From assembly GCF_001713375.1 (NCBI RefSeq), contig NZ_CP016449.1, positions 1,736,001 to 1,800,000 of the forward strand: a DNA stretch of 64,000 nucleotides, in the 5' to 3' direction. The notes under the pieces are model-generated. The model saw only the letters and a list, made by a program, of their open reading frames with translations. It did no database searches and was not told the origin of the DNA. Positions within the stretch are counted from its first letter, which is position 1. Each line of letters starts with the position of its first letter. Source of the DNA: Hydrogenophaga sp. RAC07 (lineage in GTDB: Bacteria; Pseudomonadota; Gammaproteobacteria; Burkholderiales; Burkholderiaceae_C). Made by a program: the position numbers and the translations under genes. This document shows positions 1 to 8,572 of this stretch, one piece after another.

Positions 1-197
1 AATTATTCGTTCCAGTGGCTTGCGAAGGCCGGCATGATGCGGGCTTCGTGCGGCAGAGGGCGACTGTAGCAACCTTTGATCGACCGCAAAGACTTCAGGG
101 CCGCAGCCCGCATGATCGACCGAGTGCCAAGCCCATGGTGGGCGTGTTGCCTCGGCGCCTTTTTACAATAGACCCCTTCGCCTCCACAGGACCCCCC
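1..197. other. left-edge non-coding region upstream of fpr
   Basis: I see no recognisable gene here. A -10-like TACAAT lies at 164-169, about 30 nt before the fpr start, and is probably the fpr promoter, but no good -35 stands 16-18 nt upstream of it. The minus-strand reading frame that crosses this stretch stops at base 3 and is antisense to fpr, so it is not a gene entering from the left. Confidence 0.4.
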
Positions 198-971
198 ATG
201 AGTGCATTTCAGGAAGAGCGCGTGCTCAGCGTTCACCATTGGACCGACCGGCTGTTCAGCTTCACCACCACGCGAGACGCGTCGCTGCGCTTCTCCAACG
301 GCCACTTCACCATGATCGGCCTGCGCGTGAACGACAAGCCGCTGCTGCGCGCCTACAGCATCGTCAGCCCCAATTACGCCGACCACCTCGAGTTCCTGAG
401 CATCAAGGTGCCCGACGGCCCGCTCACCTCGCGCCTGCAACACATCCAGGTCGGCGACACCATCATCGTGGGTCGCAAGCCCACCGGCACGCTGCTGATC
501 GACTATTTGCTGCCCGGCAAACGCCTGTATTTGCTGGCCACCGGCACCGGCCTGGCGCCTTTCCTCAGCGTCATCCGCGACCCGGAAACCTACGAGCGTT
601 ACGAACAGGTGGTGCTCATCCATGGCGTTCGGCAAGTGAAGGAGCTGGCTTACCGCGAGTACCTCAGCGACACCCTGACCCACGACGAGTTCCTGGGCGA
701 GATGGTCCAGCAGAAGCTGCTGTACTACCCCACGGTCACGCGCGAGCCGTTCGTGCACCAGGGCCGCATTCCGCAACTGCTGGCCGAGGGTCAGGTCGCC
801 AAAGACCTGGGCATTCCCATGCTGAACCCCGCGGAAGACCGCATCATGATCTGTGGCAGCCCCGAGATGCTGCGCGACCTCAAGGCGCTGGCCGAGAAGC
901 TGGGCTTTGAAGAAGGCAACACCAGCCGCCCGGGCGCTTTCGTGATCGAACGGGCGTTCGCCGGAACTTGA
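198..971 (+). CDS. fpr: ferredoxin--NADP(+) reductase
   Basis: This 257-residue flavoprotein transfers electrons between NADPH and ferredoxin or flavodoxin in the cytoplasm. The length is that of the bacterial Fpr family. The FAD-binding motif RAYSIVSP is at residues 51-58, the NADP-binding GTGLAPF at 115-121, and MICGSPEM near residue 218 is the second nucleotide-binding signature. The family's aromatic C-terminal region is present as FVIERAF, followed by three more residues. ATG 198 was chosen because the homologous region begins there; the frame is open upstream to base 15 but that extension does not look like protein. dsbB follows 51 nt later on the same strand, and both are redox proteins, though co-transcription is only a possibility. 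Confidence 0.93.
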   Translation: MSAFQEERVLSVHHWTDRLFSFTTTRDASLRFSNGHFTMIGLRVNDKPLLRAYSIVSPNYADHLEFLSIKVPDGPLTSRLQHIQVGDTIIVGRKPTGTLLIDYLLPGKRLYLLATGTGLAPFLSVIRDPETYERYEQVVLIHGVRQVKELAYREYLSDTLTHDEFLGEMVQQKLLYYPTVTREPFVHQGRIPQLLAEGQVAKDLGIPMLNPAEDRIMICGSPEMLRDLKALAEKLGFEEGNTSRPGAFVIERAFAGT

Positions 972-1022
972 TCCGGGCTTGTCGGCTCAGTCCCGAAGCT
1001 TTCCTTCACCACAGGTCCCGCC

Positions 1023-1547
1023 TTGATCACCACCATCCCGACCGTCAGTCCCTCGTTTTTTGAACGTTACCCCCGCCAGATCCTGGGCCTGATCGCCCTG
1101 GTGTGCATCGGCATGCTGGCGTTTGGCCTGTACCTGCAGCATGTGGTGGGGCTGGAGCCTTGCCCCATGTGCATCGTGCAGCGTTATGCGCTGATCGCGG
1201 TGGCACTGGTGGCCGGTGTGTCGGCGTTTCTGCGCAGCCGCTTCTGGGTGTTGGGGGGCATCATCAAGATGGGCGTGCTTGCCCTGTTCGGTGCGTTCGT
1301 GGCCGCCCGTCAGAGTTGGTTGCAGTGGAACCCGCCCGAAATCATGAGCTGCGGGCGCGACCTCTTCGGGATGATCGAATCCTTTCCGCTGCGGCGTGCC
1401 ATCCCCATGATTTTTCGCGGCAGCGGCGATTGCTCGGTGATCGACTGGACCTTCTTGGGCCTGTCGATCGCCAACTGGTCGTTCATCAGCTTCACGGCCA
1501 TCGCGCTGGCAGCGCTCGCACTCTGGTTCAAGCGCGCGCCAGCCTGA
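1023..1547 (+). CDS. dsbB: disulfide bond formation protein B
   Basis: DsbB is an inner-membrane quinone reductase that re-oxidises periplasmic DsbA. The protein has 174 residues and four hydrophobic segments. The first periplasmic cysteine pair is the CPMC motif at C47/C50; the second pair is C110 (IMSCGRD) and C137 (GSGDCSV), in the expected spacing, so both catalytic pairs are intact. The conserved quinone-site arginine follows CPMC in VQRY. The start is TTG at 1023, preceded by a weak AGG; I see no in-frame ATG near the N-terminus that keeps the first membrane segment. The gene converges on argA with 15 nt between stop codons. Confidence 0.93.
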   Translation: MITTIPTVSPSFFERYPRQILGLIALVCIGMLAFGLYLQHVVGLEPCPMCIVQRYALIAVALVAGVSAFLRSRFWVLGGIIKMGVLALFGAFVAARQSWLQWNPPEIMSCGRDLFGMIESFPLRRAIPMIFRGSGDCSVIDWTFLGLSIANWSFISFTAIALAALALWFKRAPA

Positions 1548-1562
1548 ACCCGGGCTGGGCGG

Positions 1563-2903
1563 TCAGCTCAGCTTCTTCACCAGCACCTGGCTCTTGCGGT
1601 CCCAGTTGTACTTGCGCTTGCGGGCTTCGGGCAGCCAGTCGGCATTGACCTGCACGAAACCCCGTTTGATGAACCAGTGCATGGTGCGCGTGGTGAGCAC
1701 GAAGATGCTTTGCAGGCCCTGGGCCTTGGCCCGCACCTCGATGCGCTTGAGCAGCCGCTCGCCGTCACCCTGGCTCTGCGTGTCGGGTGACACGGTGAGC
1801 GCGGCCATTTCGCCCGTGCGTGCTTCCGGGTACGGATAGAGCGCAGCGCAGCCGAAGATCACGCCGTCGTGTTCGATGATGGTGTAGTTGCCGGCGTCGC
1901 GTTCGATCTCGGTGCGGTCGCGCTTGACCAGCGTGCCGTCTTTCTCGAACGGCTCGATCAGCGCCACGATGCCGCTCACGTCGTCCATGGTGGCTTCGCG
2001 CACGCTCTCCAGTTTTTCGTCCACCACCATGGTGCCGAATCCGTCGTGGGTGTAGATCTCCAGCAGCAGCGCACCGTCCACCGCAAACGGCAGGATGTGG
2101 CTGCGCTCCACGCCGCCTTCGCAAGCGCGGATGCAGTGCTGCAGATAAAACGCCGGGTCGGTGGGCTGGGTGGGTGCAGGCAAGCCGGCCAGCAGCTTTT
2201 TCGCGTCAGCGAGGGGAATCTCGGTGTCGATGTCGCTGTCGGGGTCGGCGACGTCGGCGCGCAGGCCGGGCACTTCGGTCAGGAACATCAGTTTGTCGGC
2301 CTGCAGTGCAATGGCCACCGAGGTCGCCACGTCTTCCATGGTCAGGTTGAAGGCTTCTCCGGTGGGCGAGAAGCCGAAGGGTGAGAGCAGCACCAGCGCG
2401 CCCATGTCCAGCGTCCTCTGAATGCCTTCGGTGTCGACCTTGCGCACCAGGCCCGAGTGCTGGAAGTCCACACCGTCCATCAAACCCACCGGACGTGCGG
2501 TGATGAAGTTGCCCGAAATCACCCGCACCGTGGCACCGGCCATGGGCGTGTTGGGCAGGCCCTGGCTGAAGGCAGCTTCGATCTCGTAACGCAGCTGGCC
2601 GGCGGCTTCCTGGGCGCAATCGAGAGCCACCGAGTCGGTGATGCGCATGCCGTGGGAGTACCTGGGCTCGTGGCCTTTGGCGCGCAGCTGCTCGTTGACT
2701 TGCGGACGAAAGCCGTGCACCAGCACGATCTCCACGCCCATGCTCTGGATGAGCGCGAGGTCTTGCGCCACGTTCTGCAGCTTGCCGGCCTCGATGGCTT
2801 CGCCCGCGATGCCCACCACCAGCGTGTTGCCGCGGTGTTTGTGGATGTAGGGCGCGACGGAGCGGAACCAGGGGACGAAGGTGAAATTGAAGACGGTGGA
2901 CAT
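1563..2903 (-). CDS. argA: amino-acid N-acetyltransferase (N-acetylglutamate synthase)
   Basis: ArgA makes N-acetylglutamate from glutamate and acetyl-CoA, the first step of arginine biosynthesis. At 446 residues it has the classical two-domain form: an amino-acid-kinase-like domain over roughly residues 1-280 (VVGIAGEAIEAG near the N-terminus, the arginine-sensing part) and a GNAT acetyltransferase domain from about 295 to the end, with the acetyl-CoA-binding stretch SQGDGERLLKRIE and a C-terminal FIKRGF. The start codon is ATG at 2903, only 10 nt after the stop of the PIN toxin gene, with no clear Shine-Dalgarno in between. argA may therefore be partly transcribed from the toxin-antitoxin promoter. 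Confidence 0.93.
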   Translation of the reverse strand: MSTVFNFTFVPWFRSVAPYIHKHRGNTLVVGIAGEAIEAGKLQNVAQDLALIQSMGVEIVLVHGFRPQVNEQLRAKGHEPRYSHGMRITDSVALDCAQEAAGQLRYEIEAAFSQGLPNTPMAGATVRVISGNFITARPVGLMDGVDFQHSGLVRKVDTEGIQRTLDMGALVLLSPFGFSPTGEAFNLTMEDVATSVAIALQADKLMFLTEVPGLRADVADPDSDIDTEIPLADAKKLLAGLPAPTQPTDPAFYLQHCIRACEGGVERSHILPFAVDGALLLEIYTHDGFGTMVVDEKLESVREATMDDVSGIVALIEPFEKDGTLVKRDRTEIERDAGNYTIIEHDGVIFGCAALYPYPEARTGEMAALTVSPDTQSQGDGERLLKRIEVRAKAQGLQSIFVLTTRTMHWFIKRGFVQVNADWLPEARKRKYNWDRKSQVLVKKLS

Positions 2904-2913
2904 GTTGGGGACT

Positions 2914-3327
2914 CTAGAGAAACGGATTTTCGACGGTGAGTTTGCCGAAGCGTTGACCGTGCTGACCGTCTTCGCTCACCAGCACATCGGCCTGGGCGCG
3001 CAACGCGGCTTCCAGAATGAGGGCGTCCCACCATTGCAACTGGTGCCGTTCGGCGAGCCGGGTGGCTTCAAGCACGCTCATGGCCGAGCTGCCCACCACC
3101 TCGAAGCTGGCCAGACGTTCGACCTGAGCCTGGGCGGCCGCGGGCGACAGTGGGGGCTGGAGCTTTTTGGTGGTGACGGCGTAGAACTCCTGCAACACCT
3201 GGGCGCTGAGCACAACCGTGTCTTGTTCGCAGGCGCGTGCAAATCGTTCGATGGCCCGGGCCTGCCGGTCCGGATCACCGGCGTCCATGCAGTAGACGAG
3301 GACGTTGGTGTCGAAGAAACAGATCAT
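2914..3327 (-). CDS. PIN-domain ribonuclease toxin (VapC-like)
   Basis: This is a 137-residue single PIN domain, the fold of VapC-type toxins, Mg-dependent ribonucleases. The acidic residues expected at the active site are visible: D6 in FFDTNVLVY, a glutamate in QVLQEFY near residue 46, an aspartate in QWWDALI and another in VSEDGQHG close to the C-terminus. ATG 3327 overlaps the antitoxin stop by one base (TGATG), the usual translational coupling of antitoxin to toxin; a TTG one codon upstream is also open. The RNA target cannot be read from the sequence. All catalytic positions look intact, so the toxin is probably functional. Confidence 0.85.
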   Translation of the reverse strand: MICFFDTNVLVYCMDAGDPDRQARAIERFARACEQDTVVLSAQVLQEFYAVTTKKLQPPLSPAAAQAQVERLASFEVVGSSAMSVLEATRLAERHQLQWWDALILEAALRAQADVLVSEDGQHGQRFGKLTVENPFL

Positions 3328-3593
3328 CAACGGCCCGGCGCTTTTCCGGCCGCGCCCGGGTAGGGCCGATCGTGCGCATCTGCCCGGCTCCAGCGCTGGC
3401 CGGACCGGTTGGCTTCGCTGCTGCGGGCGGCGGCGATGAACTCCTGAGCTGCGGTTTGCTGAGGCATTCCGCCCTGGGCGTAGACCGCAAGGAAGTCACG
3501 CACCTTGGCGCTCACCGAAGTGCCTTCCTGGATGGCGCGCACCCGCGCCTGCCGCACCACGGCTTCGTCGATGGAAATGGTCAGATTGGTCAT
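3327..3593 (-). CDS. ribbon-helix-helix antitoxin partner of the PIN toxin
   Basis: The 88-residue product begins MTNLTISIDEAVVRQARV, a typical ribbon-helix-helix start in which the beta strand LTISID binds DNA and two helices follow (to about residue 40). The remainder is rich in Gln, Ala, Arg and Pro and is probably the flexible toxin-binding tail. Its stop overlaps the start of the PIN gene, and the pair is arranged antitoxin first, as in VapBC modules. ATG 3593 was preferred to an upstream frame extension because it puts the beta strand at the N-terminus. An inverted repeat at 3624-3638, about 30 nt upstream, is a likely autoregulatory operator. Confidence 0.82.
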   Translation of the reverse strand: MTNLTISIDEAVVRQARVRAIQEGTSVSAKVRDFLAVYAQGGMPQQTAAQEFIAAARSSEANRSGQRWSRADAHDRPYPGAAGKAPGR

Positions 3594-3623
3594 GTGCAAA
3601 CTCCCGGCCTTGCAACACGAAAA

Positions 3624-3638
3624 CACGTGCTGCACGTG
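3624..3638. promoter_or_regulatory. candidate operator of the toxin-antitoxin genes
   Basis: The sequence CACGTGCTGCACGTG carries two CACGTG hexamers as an almost perfect inverted repeat with a single unpaired central base. It lies between the antitoxin start (3593, minus) and the hrpA start (3665, plus). Ribbon-helix-helix antitoxins usually repress their own promoter through such repeats. Here the site would also sit near the -35 region of hrpA, so it could affect both directions. Seen directly as a repeat; the regulatory role is inferred. Confidence 0.45.
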
Positions 3639-3652
3639 AACCTGTGCCCTGC

Positions 3653-3658
3653 GATAAT
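3653..3658 (+). promoter_or_regulatory. hrpA -10 box close to the start codon
   Basis: GATAAT preceded by TGC forms an extended -10 element. Only six bases separate it from GTG 3665, so transcription would begin at or beside the start codon and the mRNA would be leaderless. No convincing -35 is visible. This placement is the main reason for preferring GTG 3665 over GTG 3644 as the hrpA start. Confidence 0.5.
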
Positions 3659-3664
3659 ACCGCC

Positions 3665-6600
3665 GTGAACGACGCTGTCAATTCCCCCATCGCCCCCCGG
3701 CCGGCCCAGCCACTGCGCATCGAATTTCCCGACGCGCTGCCTGTTTCGGCGCGCCGGCACGAGATCGAGGCCGCCATGCGCGAGCACCAGGTGGTCATCG
3801 TCTGTGGTGAGACCGGCTCCGGCAAGACCACCCAGATTCCGAAAATTGCGCTCGCGATGGGGCGCGGCAAATGCAATGCGAAGCCAGGCCAGCGCGGCCA
3901 GATGATCGGCCACACGCAGCCACGGCGCATTGCCGCCTCCAGCGTGGCCAAGCGCATCGCCGAAGAACTGAAGACCCCGCTGGGCGATGTGGTCGGCTTC
4001 AAGGTGCGTTTCCAGGACCGGCTCTCCAAGGACGCCTCCGTCAAGCTCATGACCGACGGCATCTTGCTGGCCGAGACGCAGACCGACCCCGACCTGCGCG
4101 CCTACGACACCATCATCATCGACGAGGCGCACGAGCGCAGCCTGAACATCGACTTCCTGCTGGGCTACCTGCGCCAGCTGCTGCCGCGCAGGCCCGACCT
4201 CAAGGTGGTGGTCACCTCGGCCACCATCGACGCCGACCGCTTCGCGCAGTACTTCGCCTCAAAAAACGGCCCGGCGCCGGTGCTCATGGTCTCGGGCCGC
4301 ACCTTTCCGGTGGAGGTGCGCTGGCGCCCGTTTGAAGAGAGCCGCGATTACGACCTCAACAGCGCGATCACCGATGCCGTGGACGAACTCTGGCGCGGTC
4401 CCGCTGGCGGCGACATTCTGGTGTTCCTGCCTGGTGAGCGCGAAATCCGCGAAGCCGCCGACCACCTGCGCAAGCACCTGAGCCACATCCCCACGCTGCG
4501 CAACGCCGAGGTGTTGCCGCTGTTCGCGCGGCTCTCGCAAGCCGAGCAGGACCGCATCTTCCAGGAGCACGGCGGGCGGCGCATCGTGCTCTCGACCAAC
4601 GTGGCCGAGACTTCGCTCACGGTGCCCGGCATCCGCAACGTGATCGACGTGGGCACCGCGCGTGTGAAGCGCTACAGCTTCCGCCAGAAGGTGGAGCAGC
4701 TCATGGTGGAGCCCATCAGCCAGGCGGCGGCCAACCAGCGCGCCGGGCGCTGTGGCCGCGTGGCCGACGGCATCTGCATCCGCCTGTACGACGAGGCCGG
4801 TTTCAACGCCCGCCCCAGGTTCACCGACCCAGAGATCCTGCGCAGTTCGCTGGCGGGCGTGATCCTGCGCATGAAGGCGCTGCGCCTGGGCGCGGTGGAA
4901 GAGTTCGCCTTCATCGAGGCGCCGCAAAAGCGGGCCATCGTTGATGGTTACCAGTTGCTGGCCGAGCTCGGCGCGGTGGACGACAACAACGAGCTCACGC
5001 CGATCGGCCAGACGCTCTCGCGCCTGCCGCTGGACCCGCGCGTGGGTCGCATGATCCTGGAAGCGCAGCAGCGCGGTGCGCTCGACGAGGTGATGGTGAT
5101 CGCTTCTGCCCTGAGCGTGCAGGACGTGCGCGACCGCCCCCTGGACAAACAGGCCCAGGCCGACCAGGCGCACGCCAAGTTCGACGACGAGAAAAGCGAG
5201 TTCAGCGGCACGCTCAAGCTCTGGAAATGGCTGGAAGACAGCAAGGGCGGCCACGGCAAGGACCACAAGCTCAGCCACCGCCAGTACGAGAACCTGCTGC
5301 GCGAGAACTTCGTCAACGTGCGCCGCGTGCGCGAGTGGCGCGACATCCACACCCAGCTGCACACCGTGGTGGCCGAGCACAAGTGGCAGATCAACACCGC
5401 GCCCGCGAGCTACGAACAGCTGCACCTGGCCATGCTGGCCGGTCTGCTGGGCAACGTGGGCCAGAAGAGCGAAGCGGAAGACTGGTACCTGGGTGCGCGC
5501 GGCATCAAGTTCTACCGTCACCCGGGCGCCAACCTCAGCAAGAAGCCCGGGCGCTGGATCGTCTGCGCCGAGCTGGTGGAGACCACGCGCCTGTTTGGCC
5601 GCGGCATCGCCGCCATCGAACCGCTGTGGCTGGAGCAGGTGGGCCCGCACCTGCTCAAGAAGCAGCTGCTCGATCCACACTGGGAAAAAAAATCGGCCCA
5701 GGTGACGGCGCTGGAGCGCGCCACCCTCTATGGCCTGGTGGTTTACAGCAACCGGCGCACCGACTACGGTCGGGTGGACCCGGTGGGTGCACGCGCCATC
5801 TTCATACGCGAAGCGCTGGTGGCCGGGGACTGGGAGACACGCCTGCCGTTTCTCGGCGCCAACCAGAAGCTGGTGAAACAGGTGGCCGAGCTGGAACACA
5901 AGTCGCGCCGGCAAGACGTGTTGGTCGACGACGAACTCATCTACGCCTTCTACGACCAGCAGCTCCCCGCGCACGTCTGCAACGGCGCCGCGTTTGAGCG
6001 CTGGTACCAGGACGAGGTGCGTCGCAACCCGAAGCTGCTGCTGCTCACGCGCGAAGAGCTCATGCGCCACGAGGCGGCGGGCATCACCACGCAGGCCTTT
6101 CCCAAGACGTTGCGTCTGGGCGGTGTGGACTGCGCCTGCGAGTATCTGCACGTGCCCGGCGACCCGCGCGACGGCCTGTCGGTGACGCTGCCGATCTTCG
6201 CGCTCAACCAGGCCAGCGACGACCGCTGCGACTGGCTGGTGCCCGGCATGCTCAAGGACAAGCTGCTGGCGCTGCTCAAGACGCTGCACCAGCGCCCACG
6301 TTCGCGCCTGGTGCCGCTGCCGGCCACGGCCGAGCGGTTTGCGCAGTCGCTGTGCGAACCCGCCGCGTTCGGTGCCGGCAACCTGATGGACGCGCTGTTG
6401 AAACTGGTGCGCGAGGCCACGCAGCTGGACATCCAGCGCAACGACATCAAGGTCGACATGCTCAGCCCGCACCACTTCATGCACCTGCGTGTGGTGGACG
6501 AGCACGGCCGCCAGCTGGGCCAGGGCCGCAGCCTGGCAGCGCTGAAGGCCGAGCTGGGCAGCCAGGCGCGGGGGGCGTTTCAGGCATTGGCGTCGCTCAA

Positions 6601-7609
6601 GTTGGGCTCGCTGTCCGCTGCCGGCGACCGGTCTTCACCCTCTCCCTCTGGGAGAGGGCAGGTTGAGGGCTCGGCGCGCCCACAAAGCCCTCACCCCAAC
6701 TCTCTCCCAAAGGGAGACGGGGCCAAGCTCGCAAGCGCCGCACAGCGCCACACCACCTGGGACTTCGGCGAATTGCCCGAACTCATGGAGATCCGCAAGG
6801 GCCAGCAATCGCTGATCGGTTTTCCCGCGCTCATCGACGACGGTGATGCGGTGCGCCTGGAAGTGTTCGACGAACCCGACGTGGCCAAGGCCCGCCACCG
6901 CGAAGGCCTGCGCCGCCTGTGCGCGCTGCAGATCCGCGATGCGCTCAAATACCTGGAGAAAAACCTGCCCGGGCTGCAAACCATGGCCGCGTCCTACATG
7001 CAGGTGGGCAAGGAGTCGGGCGGCGGCGGCACGCTGGAAGAACTGCGCACGCAGATCCTCGAACTCGCGCTGGACCGCGCCTTTCTCGCCGAGCCGTTGC
7101 CCACCAACGAAGCCGCGTTCAAACAGCGCGTGGACGAAGGAAGAGGGCGGCTCACACTGATTGCCAGCGAGATCTCGCGCAGTGCGGGCACCATCCTCAC
7201 CGAATACGCTGCCGCTGCGCGCAAGCTCAAGGACAGCAAACCGGCGGCCGATGTGGCCACCGACGTGGGTCAGCAGCTGGCGCGGCTGGTGCCCAGGAAG
7301 TTTTTGCTGCAAACGCCTTATGCCCAGTTGCAGCATCTGCCGCGCTACCTCAAGGCGGTGCAGTTGCGGCTGGACAAACTGCGTGCCGACCCGGCGCGCG
7401 ATGCTTCACGGCTCGCCGAGTTGCGCCCGCAAGACCAGCGTTTCTGGCGCCTCGTCGCAGAGCGCAAGGGGGTGCAGGACGCGCGCCTGCAGGAGCTGCG
7501 CTGGCTGCTCGAAGAGCTGCGCGTGAGCTTCTTTGCGCAGGAGTTGCGCACGCCCCAACCCGTCAGCGTGAAACGGCTGGACAAGGCCTGGGCGCAGCTC
7601 CAGCTGTGA
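3665..7609 (+). CDS. hrpA: ATP-dependent RNA helicase HrpA (DEAH box)
   Basis: This large DEAH-box helicase has about 1314 residues, the usual size of bacterial HrpA, which unwinds RNA and helps rescue stalled ribosomes. Walker A (GETGSGKTTQ) lies near residue 47, the DEAH box (IIDEAHERS) near 151, the SAT motif (VTSATID) soon after, and motif VI (QRAGRCGRV) near 357. The helicase-associated and long C-terminal HrpA regions follow. GTG 3665 is chosen because a GATAAT box lies just upstream; GTG 3644 in the same frame is the alternative. The odd feature is a Ser/Pro/Gly-rich insertion around residues 990-1020, encoded by an inverted pair of palindromic repeats (6636-6724) that keeps the frame open. 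The gene ends 3 nt from the convergent FecR-like gene. Confidence 0.93.
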   Translation: MNDAVNSPIAPRPAQPLRIEFPDALPVSARRHEIEAAMREHQVVIVCGETGSGKTTQIPKIALAMGRGKCNAKPGQRGQMIGHTQPRRIAASSVAKRIAEELKTPLGDVVGFKVRFQDRLSKDASVKLMTDGILLAETQTDPDLRAYDTIIIDEAHERSLNIDFLLGYLRQLLPRRPDLKVVVTSATIDADRFAQYFASKNGPAPVLMVSGRTFPVEVRWRPFEESRDYDLNSAITDAVDELWRGPAGGDILVFLPGEREIREAADHLRKHLSHIPTLRNAEVLPLFARLSQAEQDRIFQEHGGRRIVLSTNVAETSLTVPGIRNVIDVGTARVKRYSFRQKVEQLMVEPISQAAANQRAGRCGRVADGICIRLYDEAGFNARPRFTDPEILRSSLAGVILRMKALRLGAVEEFAFIEAPQKRAIVDGYQLLAELGAVDDNNELTPIGQTLSRLPLDPRVGRMILEAQQRGALDEVMVIASALSVQDVRDRPLDKQAQADQAHAKFDDEKSEFSGTLKLWKWLEDSKGGHGKDHKLSHRQYENLLRENFVNVRRVREWRDIHTQLHTVVAEHKWQINTAPASYEQLHLAMLAGLLGNVGQKSEAEDWYLGARGIKFYRHPGANLSKKPGRWIVCAELVETTRLFGRGIAAIEPLWLEQVGPHLLKKQLLDPHWEKKSAQVTALERATLYGLVVYSNRRTDYGRVDPVGARAIFIREALVAGDWETRLPFLGANQKLVKQVAELEHKSRRQDVLVDDELIYAFYDQQLPAHVCNGAAFERWYQDEVRRNPKLLLLTREELMRHEAAGITTQAFPKTLRLGGVDCACEYLHVPGDPRDGLSVTLPIFALNQASDDRCDWLVPGMLKDKLLALLKTLHQRPRSRLVPLPATAERFAQSLCEPAAFGAGNLMDALLKLVREATQLDIQRNDIKVDMLSPHHFMHLRVVDEHGRQLGQGRSLAALKAELGSQARGAFQALASLKLGSLSAAGDRSSPSPSGRGQVEGSARPQSPHPNSLPKGDGAKLASAAQRHTTWDFGELPELMEIRKGQQSLIGFPALIDDGDAVRLEVFDEPDVAKARHREGLRRLCALQIRDALKYLEKNLPGLQTMAASYMQVGKESGGGGTLEELRTQILELALDRAFLAEPLPTNEAAFKQRVDEGRGRLTLIASEISRSAGTILTEYAAAARKLKDSKPAADVATDVGQQLARLVPRKFLLQTPYAQLQHLPRYLKAVQLRLDKLRADPARDASRLAELRPQDQRFWRLVAERKGVQDARLQELRWLLEELRVSFFAQELRTPQPVSVKRLDKAWAQLQL
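6636..6724 (+). repeat. inverted pair of REP-like palindromic repeats inside hrpA
   Basis: The first copy (6636-6670) contains CCCTCTCCC-TCT-GGGAGAGGG as a perfect 9-bp stem, then a G-rich tail ending TGAGGGC. The second copy (6687-6724) is the same unit in reverse orientation with a few changes. Sixteen bases separate them. This family of short palindromic repeats is normally intergenic in Burkholderiales; here the pair lies within the hrpA frame and encodes a low-complexity linker between conserved parts of the protein. Related units occur at 16441 and 43469 in this window. Confidence 0.8.
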
Positions 7610-7612
7610 ATT

Positions 7613-8572
7613 TCAGCGCGTGGCCAAAGCCACCCGGCCGTCGGTCACGCCCAGCGCGGCGTTGGCCTGCAACCGCTTCAACACCACTTCCGCGTCTTCA
7701 CGCGTGGCGAGCTGGTTGATGCGGACTTCGAATTTGCCGTCCTTGGCCATCACCTCGGCGGGATAGCCAGCGGCCTGCAAGTTGGTGCGCAGTGCGTTGG
7801 CCGCAACGCCGCTGGGCATCAGGCCCGCCACGGCGCGCCATTGACCACCTTGCAACACGATGCCCTGGCCGGGCTGCATCTCCGCCTGGCCAATGAACTT
7901 GGCCAGTTGGTCCGGCGTGGCCTGACCCGCGGGTTTTTCGGGCTCACCGGTGAAGGAAACCCAGAACGCACCCGGTTTCTCCAGCATGACACCGGGCTTG
8001 GCGTCACGCACCACCTCGACCTTGCCTTCAAACATGCACACGGCGTCGTGCGCCGCGTCGGACATGCTCCAGAAATCGGTGCCGCGAATGCCCACGGTGG
8101 CGGTGGCCATCTTCAGGTTGATGTCGCGTTTGTTGCCCAGCGCCTTGCTGCTGTAGTCGGTGGCGTAGCGGAACACGCCGGTGACCAGGCGCAGCGTGGC
8201 CGAAAGTTCGGAGGGGCCTGCCGCCTGTGGCTGGCGCACCGCCAGGCTCTCGATCACAAATTCGGAGTTCTCGCCGAGCTTGATCGTGCTGCGGTCGGAC
8301 ATGCGCAGCAGCATGCGGGCGTTGCCGGCGGTGATGGCTTTGTCGGTGGCGCGCAATTGCACGCCGGGCTCTGCCGCACGTCGCTGGCCGTTGCGCTCGA
8401 CCCAGGCGGGCAACTGGATCGCCTCGACCACGGTGCCGGTGGTCGCGGCGCGAGCGGTCCCCTGGCTGGCCCACAGACCTGCGCCGAGCAGCAAAAGTCC
8501 CACAGCATGGCGCACAAACGGACGTGAAAAACGGGCGGCGGGGAAGGGGAGCGATACGGCTGACGAAAACAT
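7613..8572 (-). CDS. exported FecR-domain protein with C-terminal SPOR domain
   Basis: The 319-residue product has a long signal peptide (hydrophobic VGLLLLGAGLWASQ, cleavage probably after ARA near residue 42). A FecR-type domain follows over about residues 65-190 and includes the family hallmark TVGIRGTDFW. The last 75 residues look like a SPOR domain (VANALRTNLQAAGYPAEVMAKDG, ending in a repeat-like DAEVVLKRLQA), which in other proteins binds denuded peptidoglycan. It is not beside a sigma factor or TonB receptor, so the anti-sigma role of true FecR is unlikely; a periplasmic cell-wall role is inferred. An AGAAGG ribosome binding site precedes ATG 8572. It is transcribed away from the Rieske-type gene. 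Confidence 0.75.
   Translation of the reverse strand: MFSSAVSLPFPAARFSRPFVRHAVGLLLLGAGLWASQGTARAATTGTVVEAIQLPAWVERNGQRRAAEPGVQLRATDKAITAGNARMLLRMSDRSTIKLGENSEFVIESLAVRQPQAAGPSELSATLRLVTGVFRYATDYSSKALGNKRDINLKMATATVGIRGTDFWSMSDAAHDAVCMFEGKVEVVRDAKPGVMLEKPGAFWVSFTGEPEKPAGQATPDQLAKFIGQAEMQPGQGIVLQGGQWRAVAGLMPSGVAANALRTNLQAAGYPAEVMAKDGKFEVRINQLATREDAEVVLKRLQANAALGVTDGRVALATR

Noticed and set aside
3..776. Minus-strand frame at the left edge as a possible gene entering the window
   Set aside because: It stops inside the window at base 3 and lies antisense to fpr.
4259..6505. Open minus-strand frame of about 748 codons opposite hrpA
   Set aside because: Low-complexity antisense frame with no domain; hrpA on the plus strand has all helicase motifs.
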